Shown here: positions 57,969 through 64,000 of the stretch, one piece after another | Layout of the letters: each line of letters begins with the position of its first letter | Position numbering within the stretch: the stretch's first letter is position 1 | Assembly: GCA_964535575.1 (NCBI GenBank) | Contig: CAZHTC010000010.1 | Span: 10,077-74,076, forward strand | DNA length: 64,000 nucleotides | Direction of reading: 5' to 3' | From: JAGPCK01 sp964535575 | GTDB taxonomy: Bacteria > Bacteroidota > Bacteroidia > UKL13-3 | Position numbers and translations under genes: made by a program | Notes under the pieces: model-generated | Told to the model about the DNA's origin: nothing | Seen by the model: the letters and a program-made list of their open reading frames with translations, nothing else | Database searches by the model: none

Positions 57969-59324
57969 TTAATGTTGAGCTTGTTTTTTAGGAAGAATGG
58001 CCTTTATCTCTGACATATTGATGGTAGGCAGGTATCTTACAAACAAGAAATATAAAGTGAAGAATAATCCGAATGATCCGATGAGGATGCTGAATTCAAC
58101 CCAGGTAGGTGTGTACATGGCCCAGCTTGAAGTAATGTAATCACGGTGCAGTGAGGTTACGATAATTACGAAACGTTCAAACCACATTCCGATATTTACG
58201 ATAATGGAAAGAACAAAAATAAACCAAGGAGTTGAACGGGCCCATTTGGTCCAGAATACCTGAGGGGCAATCAGGTTACAACTCATCATAATCCAGTAAG
58301 CCCAGGCATATGGTCCTGTAGCACGGTTAATAAATGCGTATTGCTCATATTCAACCCCTGAATAGGCTGCTATAAAAAACTCGGTGATATAAGCCAATCC
58401 TACCATTGAACCGGTAAGCATTACTACTTTACACATGGCATCCAAGTGGCCCATGGTAATATATTCTTCCTGCTTCAACACCACACGACCTATTACCAGA
58501 AGCGTTAATACCATTCCGAATCCGGAGAAGATAGCACCTGCAACAAAGTAAGGAGGGAAGATGGTGGTGTGCCAACCCGGAATTACCGAGGTAGCAAAGT
58601 CCATAGATACAATAGAGTGTACAGAGAGTACGAGTGGGGTAGAAATACCTGCAAGAATTAATGAGACCAATTCGTAACGATTCCATGTTCTGGCCGATCC
58701 GTCCCATCCCATTGCAAAAAAGTTGTACATGAATTTGCGCATTCGGGTATTGGCACGGTCGCGAATGGTGGCGATATCCGGAATTAATCCAAGATACCAG
58801 AACACAAGTGAAACCGAGAAGTAGGTAGAGATCGCAAATACGTCCCAAACAAGTGGTGAGTTAAAGTTTACCCATAGTGAACCAAAAGCATTTGGCAATG
58901 GAATTGGCCAATAAGCTACCCACGGACGTCCCATGTGTGAAACAATAAAGGAAGCCGCGCAAATTACCGCGAAAATGGTCATCGCTTCAGCCGAACGGTT
59001 AATTGACATCCTCCACTTTTGGCGGAACAATAACAAGATGGCAGAGATTAACGTTCCTGCGTGACCAATACCCACCCAAAACACGAAGTTGGTAATGTCA
59101 AAAGCCCAACCTACTGTTTTATTCAAACCCCAGGTACCAATACCGGTCATCAGGGTGTAGGTGGTGGCGCCAATCCATAATGCCAGCACCAAAGCCGACA
59201 CAATGAAACCAATCCACCAGCCTTTTGTGGCTTTGTTCTCTAACGGGCGGCAAATATCGTTCGATACATCGGTGTAAGTTTTGCCACCTTCTACGAGCAC
59301 TTCTCTTATTGGAGATTCGTACAT
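57969..59324 (-). CDS. actC: Alternative complex III subunit ActC (NrfD/PsrC-like membrane subunit)
   Basis: A 451-residue NrfD/PsrC-family quinone-binding membrane protein with about ten helices. VFWVGIGHAGTLISAILLLFRQKWRMSINRSAEAMT is the family signature, and YVTSLHRDYITSSW-like FVIIVTSLHRDY is also present. It carries the quinol site and a proton path, and contacts ActB. The gene starts 24 bases after actB. Confidence 0.95.
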   Translation of the reverse strand: MYESPIREVLVEGGKTYTDVSNDICRPLENKATKGWWIGFIVSALVLALWIGATTYTLMTGIGTWGLNKTVGWAFDITNFVFWVGIGHAGTLISAILLLFRQKWRMSINRSAEAMTIFAVICAASFIVSHMGRPWVAYWPIPLPNAFGSLWVNFNSPLVWDVFAISTYFSVSLVFWYLGLIPDIATIRDRANTRMRKFMYNFFAMGWDGSARTWNRYELVSLILAGISTPLVLSVHSIVSMDFATSVIPGWHTTIFPPYFVAGAIFSGFGMVLTLLVIGRVVLKQEEYITMGHLDAMCKVVMLTGSMVGLAYITEFFIAAYSGVEYEQYAFINRATGPYAWAYWIMMSCNLIAPQVFWTKWARSTPWFIFVLSIIVNIGMWFERFVIIVTSLHRDYITSSWAMYTPTWVEFSILIGSFGLFFTLYFLFVRYLPTINMSEIKAILPKKQAQH

Positions 59325-59348
59325 ATCCGTAATGTTAATTTTTTACTA

Positions 59349-62300
59349 TTAGTGATGTTCAGTATGAGTTTCTTCAGCTTTATGCTCTTGGTGTTTGGCC
59401 GTTGCATGACCATCTTCTTCAAGCAGGGTGCCTTCAACATTTCTTATTTTGGTGAGGTAATTTACTGATGGCTGAACATTCAGTTCTTCCAGCAGATGGT
59501 AACCTCTTTCGTTCTTTAATAATTTGGCTACTTCGCTGTTGGCATCAAACATATCTCCGAATACAATCGCATTGGCCGGACATGATTGCTGACAGGCAGT
59601 TTTGATATCGCCATCTTTAATTTCGCGGTTTTCAGTCTTGGCTTTCAGCTTGCCTGCCTGAATACGCTGCACGCAGAAAGTACATTTTTCCATTACACCG
59701 CGGGTACGAACAGTTACATCAGGATTAATAACCATTTTACCCAAATCGTTGTTGAAGTGGAAATCGAACTTCTCGTTATCGTTATAACGGAACCAGTTAA
59801 AGCGTCTTACTTTGTATGGGCAGTTATTGGCGCAATAGCGGGTACCCACACAACGGTTATAAGTCATTTGGTTTAATCCCTCAGAACTGTGCACGGTAGC
59901 AAGTACCGGACAAACCGACTCACAAGGGGCATGACCGCACTGCTGACACATTACCGGTTGGAATGTTACTGATACCTTTTCAAAGTCGGTATCTTTTCCA
60001 ATCAATCCTTCATAATCTTCTTTCTGAACTCTTCCAGCCAATCCTTCTTCACGGGTAGACCTTTTTCCGTCTTTATCTTTAAAACTGTAGTAACGGTCAA
60101 TACGCATCCAGTGCATTTCTCTGCGCACCAAAACTTCCTGACGACCCACAACAGGTACGTTATTTTCGGCTGAGCAACTTACCACGCATGAACCGCATCC
60201 GGTACATGCATTTAAGTCAACCACCATTCCCCATTTGTGGCCTTTGGCATCGCGTTCTTCCCAAAGGGTAATCAGTTTTCCGTCTTTATCACGCAGGTTA
60301 CCGTGATGGTCGTGATTGGCTGCTAACGGATCTTTAATGTAATCGCTTAAGGAAGCTTCTTTGATAATAGCACGTCCTTCAATATAGTGGTGCGTTTGGG
60401 TACGGGCTAATTCACGATTTCCTCCGGCTTTTTCAATGGTCACATCACCCAGTGTGTATGAAATCTGACCATTTACCAGCGAAGTAAGTCCGAAGGCATT
60501 TTTTCCAACCATTTCTTTACCGGTGTTTCCCTTTACCATTCGACCGTAGCCTAAAGCTACAGAAGCCGTGTTATTAGGTTGTCCTGGCTGGATAAGTGCA
60601 GGTAAACCGTCAATGCTTCCTTTTTTGGTTTTGACATTAACCAGATCATTATCCTCAATGCCTAATTTATCGGCAAGGTTTTTAGAAATGGCTACATAGT
60701 TATCCCATACCACACTTGAGATAGGATCGGGCAACTCCTGCAACCATGGATTGTTTGCATCAGCACCATCGCGAAGAGCTACGCTGCTGTATAAAGTTAC
60801 TTCAACCTTATCTTTATTAGAGGTATAGTTTTGATAAGCAGCATTGGTTACGTTTGCCAGACTTGCGCTATTGGTATATGTCTGTGCAGCTTTTTCAGCA
60901 ACCATAAAATATCCGTCATGCAAACTCTTGTTCCATTCTCCGTTTCCAAGAGGAAGGATGCTGGATTTCCAGTTGTTTTGGATATAGGTATAGGCATCGG
61001 TGTTGTTGTCGCTCCATTTCAGGAAACTCTCCAGCGCCATACGCGTTTTAAACACAGTAGAAATAGTTGGCTGAATTAAACCAAAATATCCGGCTTTAGG
61101 TTCCATGTCACCCCACGACTCAAGGTAATGGGAATCGGGAGCAGCATATTTAACCATTTTGCTGGTTTCATCCCAGGCAGACGAGGTAGAAACACTTAAT
61201 TGCACTTTTTTCAATCCGCTTTCAAATGCTTTTGAATCGGCATAGCTGTAGGCAGGGTTGCTGTTGTAGAAAATAACTGCATCAACCGCACCGCTGTTCA
61301 TTTCAGAAACAAAAGTGGCAAACTCGGCATCGCTTCCTGCTTTTTGATTTGAATAATTATCAAAATCAACGGTAGTACCAATATTTCCCAAAAGGGTATT
61401 GATGGCATTAACTATAAGTTGATTGTCGAGGTTATTTGTACCGCACACCACCAATGAAGCACCTTTGGCAGCCCACAATTCTTTGGCTGTGGTTTCAATC
61501 ATGTTGCCGGCTTTTTCTATATTCTGGGCACCTGAAATAGCAGGGGCTCCGGCCATAGCTGCAACTTTGTTGTATAAGCTAATCAAAATTGCTCCTTCTT
61601 CCGAAGGTTTAACAGGCATACGGATATCAGCACTTGAACCGGTAATGGTTAAGAGTGATTCATACTGGATATGACGGGACATTACCGGATTTTCTTTGGT
61701 AAGTCTGCGGTTGCTGCTATATTGCTTGGTATACTCTACCGGAGAAATCCAGGTTCCGAGGAAATCACAGTTAAACCCTACAATTACTTTAGCTTTATCA
61801 AAACGATATCCGGGAACGGCAGCTTTTCCGAAAGCTTGTTTGTTAGCTTCAATCAGTGCAGAGATAGAGATTGGCTCATATACCACATGCTTGGTTGAAG
61901 GATATTTTGTAGTGAAATCAGCAATAGCTTTTTTAATGGAAGGGCTATTAACTGTTCCGCTCACAATTCGAATATTTTTAGCAGATGCAAGACCGGCTTT
62001 TACTTCCTTATCAAGCGTGTCCCATGATGATTCTTTTCCGGCTACGAACGCATTCTTTAAACGTTCAATATCGTATAAATTCAATAAGCTGGCATGACCA
62101 GAGGCACAAACACCGCCTTTGAAAACAGGAGAATCTTCGTTGCCTTCAATTTTTACCGGACGGCCTTCGCGGGTTTTTACCAGAATGCTGCAACCGGCAG
62201 AGCAGGCTCCGCAACTTGAAGCATAGTAGTTTGGAATACCGGGAGTAATTTCTTCAGGTTTTACAACGTAAGGAATAGCATTTTTAATTGGCGCATTATT

Positions 62301-62504
62301 ACAGGCAGCCAAAGCAACGGCCGATACGCTGAAACCAAAGAATTTTAAGAAATCTCTTCTGTTGGAAGAAAGTTCAAAATCTTTCTCGTTAATTACTTCA
62401 TCAAGCGGAAGTCCTTCCGAAAACTCGTTTCTTTTTGTTTGAACGAATTCAGGAGAGTTGTTCAGCTGTTCTAAACCTTTCCAGTATTTATTTTTGTTAT
62501 CCAT
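59349..62504 (-). CDS. actB: Alternative complex III subunit ActB (molybdopterin-oxidoreductase-like and 4Fe-4S protein)
   Basis: A 1,051-residue fusion. A Tat-like but variant signal lies internally (SSNRRDFLKFFGFSVSAVAL), the form known for ActB. The first part resembles molybdopterin oxidoreductases (CGACSAGC) but the family has lost the molybdenum cofactor. The C-terminal third is a ferredoxin domain with four cysteine clusters (CTGCGSCVVSC, CQQCGHAPCESVC, CVGTRYCANNC, CTFC/CQQSCP) for iron-sulfur centres. It faces the periplasm and hands electrons to ActA. The His-rich tail (HKAEETHTEHH) is unremarkable. Confidence 0.95.
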   Translation of the reverse strand: MDNKNKYWKGLEQLNNSPEFVQTKRNEFSEGLPLDEVINEKDFELSSNRRDFLKFFGFSVSAVALAACNNAPIKNAIPYVVKPEEITPGIPNYYASSCGACSAGCSILVKTREGRPVKIEGNEDSPVFKGGVCASGHASLLNLYDIERLKNAFVAGKESSWDTLDKEVKAGLASAKNIRIVSGTVNSPSIKKAIADFTTKYPSTKHVVYEPISISALIEANKQAFGKAAVPGYRFDKAKVIVGFNCDFLGTWISPVEYTKQYSSNRRLTKENPVMSRHIQYESLLTITGSSADIRMPVKPSEEGAILISLYNKVAAMAGAPAISGAQNIEKAGNMIETTAKELWAAKGASLVVCGTNNLDNQLIVNAINTLLGNIGTTVDFDNYSNQKAGSDAEFATFVSEMNSGAVDAVIFYNSNPAYSYADSKAFESGLKKVQLSVSTSSAWDETSKMVKYAAPDSHYLESWGDMEPKAGYFGLIQPTISTVFKTRMALESFLKWSDNNTDAYTYIQNNWKSSILPLGNGEWNKSLHDGYFMVAEKAAQTYTNSASLANVTNAAYQNYTSNKDKVEVTLYSSVALRDGADANNPWLQELPDPISSVVWDNYVAISKNLADKLGIEDNDLVNVKTKKGSIDGLPALIQPGQPNNTASVALGYGRMVKGNTGKEMVGKNAFGLTSLVNGQISYTLGDVTIEKAGGNRELARTQTHHYIEGRAIIKEASLSDYIKDPLAANHDHHGNLRDKDGKLITLWEERDAKGHKWGMVVDLNACTGCGSCVVSCSAENNVPVVGRQEVLVRREMHWMRIDRYYSFKDKDGKRSTREEGLAGRVQKEDYEGLIGKDTDFEKVSVTFQPVMCQQCGHAPCESVCPVLATVHSSEGLNQMTYNRCVGTRYCANNCPYKVRRFNWFRYNDNEKFDFHFNNDLGKMVINPDVTVRTRGVMEKCTFCVQRIQAGKLKAKTENREIKDGDIKTACQQSCPANAIVFGDMFDANSEVAKLLKNERGYHLLEELNVQPSVNYLTKIRNVEGTLLEEDGHATAKHQEHKAEETHTEHH

Positions 62505-62537
62505 GTATATGGCTCTTAAAGTGGAAATTTCAATTAA

Positions 62538-63818
62538 TTAATAGTGGCATTTTGAACATTCCATACCGCCATTTTTGGCCACGGTAATGTCTGATTTACC
62601 TTCTTTTTTCAACTCGGCATGCAGTTTCTCATAGTATTTGTTGCCTTGCAAATCAATATTGGTTTGACGATGGCAATCAATACACCAGCCCATTTGAAGG
62701 GTAGCATTTTGAGCAACTACTTTCATGGTTTGAATTTCACCATGACATTTCTGGCACTCAATTTTACCAACTTTTACGTGCTGAGAGTGGTTGAAATAAA
62801 CGTGATCAGGCAAATTGTGAATGCGAATCCATTTGATCGGTTTTTTCTCGTAGTTGGGAATGTATTCTCTTTTTTCTGCATCCCATCCAATAGCAGTGTA
62901 AATTTTCTGTATTTCGGGAGATACCTGTCCGTTATATTTATCCTTTGCAGTTACATGCATATGGCAGTTCATACAGGTATTGGCACCGGGTATTGAAGCC
63001 TGTTTACTTTTGCTGGCTGTGCTGTGGCAATACTGACAGTTGATTTGATATTTCCCTGCATGCAATTCGTGTGAATAGGCGATTGGTTGGGTAGGGGCGT
63101 ATCCTTTTTGAACACCTACTTCGGTATTACCATAATTAAAACCATATCCTGCCAATACCACCATTACAATAGTAAGAACAGTTAAAACACCTACCACAGG
63201 GTGCTTTTTGAAAAGCTTGTAGCTAATTGTTGTGCGCGGGTCTACTTCATTGGCAGCAGCCTCTTCTGGGAATTTAGTTTTATACAGATTTTCTACGATT
63301 CCTTTAATTCTGTTTAATACAATAACAACAACAAGTAGAATTACGGCCATTAATAATAAGGCCATAAAAGTATAGTTATTGTAGAATGAATCCTGTGGTG
63401 CTGCAGTACCCGGTGTGGTAGCATCCGAACCAGAAGCGGGAGTGCTGGCAGAAGCAGAGGCTGCCGGAGCTTCGCTTTCCTTTTTTACATAGGCCAACAC
63501 CGACTTAATATCGCCATCGGTTAAGCTGGCAAAGGGAGGCATAGGAGACTTGTTGTACTTATTAAAAAGTTCAACGGCATAAGCATCACCGCTTGAAATC
63601 ACTTCCTGCGAATTTTTAATCCACTTAATAAGCCAGGCTTCGTCTCTGCGTTTCTCCACGTCTTTTAAAGCCGGTCCAACTACTTTATCATTGATAGCAT
63701 GACAAGCTATACAATTGGCTTTAAATACTTTCTCTCCTGCTGCAACATCCTGAGCTTTGATAAACCCGAATGAGGAGAGGATCAGCGTGAGGGATAAGGC
63801 TAATCTCTTTATTCTCAT
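62538..63818 (-). CDS. actA: Alternative complex III subunit ActA (multihaem cytochrome c with extra N-terminal haem domain)
   Basis: A 426-residue protein, first gene of the act operon. Signal peptide MRIKRLALSLTLILSSFGFIKAQ; a class I cytochrome c domain with CIACH (about 36-40) and MPPF; a Ser/Ala/Pro linker; two membrane helices (FMALLLMAVILLVVVIVL and VVGVLTVLTIVMVVLAGYGF); then five CxxCH sites (CQYCH, CMNCH, CQKCH, CIDCH and CSKCH two residues from the end). That makes six haems, five in the standard ActA part plus one in front. It collects electrons from ActB. Confidence 0.94.
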   Translation of the reverse strand: MRIKRLALSLTLILSSFGFIKAQDVAAGEKVFKANCIACHAINDKVVGPALKDVEKRRDEAWLIKWIKNSQEVISSGDAYAVELFNKYNKSPMPPFASLTDGDIKSVLAYVKKESEAPAASASASTPASGSDATTPGTAAPQDSFYNNYTFMALLLMAVILLVVVIVLNRIKGIVENLYKTKFPEEAAANEVDPRTTISYKLFKKHPVVGVLTVLTIVMVVLAGYGFNYGNTEVGVQKGYAPTQPIAYSHELHAGKYQINCQYCHSTASKSKQASIPGANTCMNCHMHVTAKDKYNGQVSPEIQKIYTAIGWDAEKREYIPNYEKKPIKWIRIHNLPDHVYFNHSQHVKVGKIECQKCHGEIQTMKVVAQNATLQMGWCIDCHRQTNIDLQGNKYYEKLHAELKKEGKSDITVAKNGGMECSKCHY

Positions 63819-63883
63819 TTTTACAACTGATTTTACTTTTTAAAAAACTGCGTAAAACTTCTTAGCGGCAAGCATATTAAATC

Positions 63884-63914
63884 AACCTTCATGAGTTTTA
63901 AAATGCTCAAGGTT
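63884..63914 (-). promoter_or_regulatory. Leader hairpin of the act operon
   Basis: Arms AACCTT/AAGGTT and GAG/CTC flank TTTTAAAA, in the 5' leader of actA between the likely promoter and the start codon. Its role is unknown. Confidence 0.35.
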
Positions 63915-63965
63915 AATTTATTAAATCACTAAAGCCGTGTCAGATTTTTGTCATTTTTTTGCGCT

Positions 63966-63973
63966 CAAATATA
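63966..63973 (-). promoter_or_regulatory. Likely -7 box of the act operon
   Basis: TATATTTG on the minus strand (63973-63966) fits TAnnTTTG and would give a leader of about 140 bases before actA. No -33 element at the right spacing is clear. The remaining bases to 64000 show no gene. Confidence 0.45.
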
Positions 63974-64000
63974 TATACAAAGAGCAAAAATGCTTAGGGG

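Overview
The window reads as chromosome of a free-living, respiring member of the Bacteroidota. Signs for this are three proteins ending in type IX secretion (T9SS) sorting domains, a six-gene alternative complex III (act) operon, a DUF3276/PUR-family protein, LytTR regulation by a propeller-type histidine kinase, weak Shine-Dalgarno sequences, frequent TTG starts, and promoters of the Bacteroidota -7 type (TAnnTTTG). No rRNA, CRISPR array, integrase or transposase gene was seen. One tRNA gene (His) is present.

Layout. 1-6.6 kb: a truncated amino-acid dehydrogenase (leucine dehydrogenase type), an MsbA-like ABC exporter, the PUR-like protein, a FucP-type sugar transporter, a lipoprotein and 6-phosphofructokinase. 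6.6-10.4 kb: a two-component pair (propeller/Y_Y_Y histidine kinase and LytTR regulator). 10.5-14.9 kb: a large PKD-repeat secreted protein and a doubtful small secreted protein. 15.2-23.4 kb: dnaE, trxA, a DUF2061 protein, a DUF58 protein, ispE, a GxxExxY protein flanked by inverted repeats, and hutI. 23.3-26.7 kb: a light-response group (photolyase, TIGR01777 epimerase, and a divergent MerR-B12 regulator of the CarH/LitR type).

26.7-34.1 kb is the most unusual chromosomal block. It is a tightly packed six-gene operon: PqqD-like peptide-binding domain, ATP-grasp ligase, PLP-dependent decarboxylase, a urea-transporter-like membrane domain fused to an M23 peptidase domain, a TPR/beta-barrel-like protein and a TPR protein. 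An AraC regulator with a degenerate HMA-like N-terminus lies just upstream. It looks like an undescribed pathway that makes or modifies an amino-acid-derived or peptide product; no product can be named from sequence alone.

34.1-39.2 kb: a DUF1801 protein, a GT4 glycosyltransferase, a Na+-efflux-like ABC pair and a periplasmic WD40 protein. 39.28-42.41 kb: an AT-rich insert carrying one large HD-phosphohydrolase/Hsp90-like ATPase gene, bounded by matching inverted repeats. 42.6-49.2 kb: copA, an exported Tat-dependent superoxide dismutase, tRNA-His, a secreted serine hydrolase, an orphan small gene, a DUF6624 protein, and a second bounded insert (48.25-49.35 kb) with a small membrane protein and an ABC ATPase. 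Both inserts begin with TTA..., end with the complementary sequence plus a foldable tail, and are followed by G|TTGTAA. That is how integron gene cassettes (attC sites) are organised, although no integrase is in view.

49.4-55.4 kb: a seven-repeat propeller T9SS protein, an MBL-fold hydrolase, a region of dispersed palindromic repeats, an Mpl-type Mur ligase and a DnaQ-like exonuclease. 55.4-63.8 kb: the act operon (actABCDEF, transcribed leftward), which passes electrons from quinol to cytochrome c; its oxidase is not encoded next to it here.
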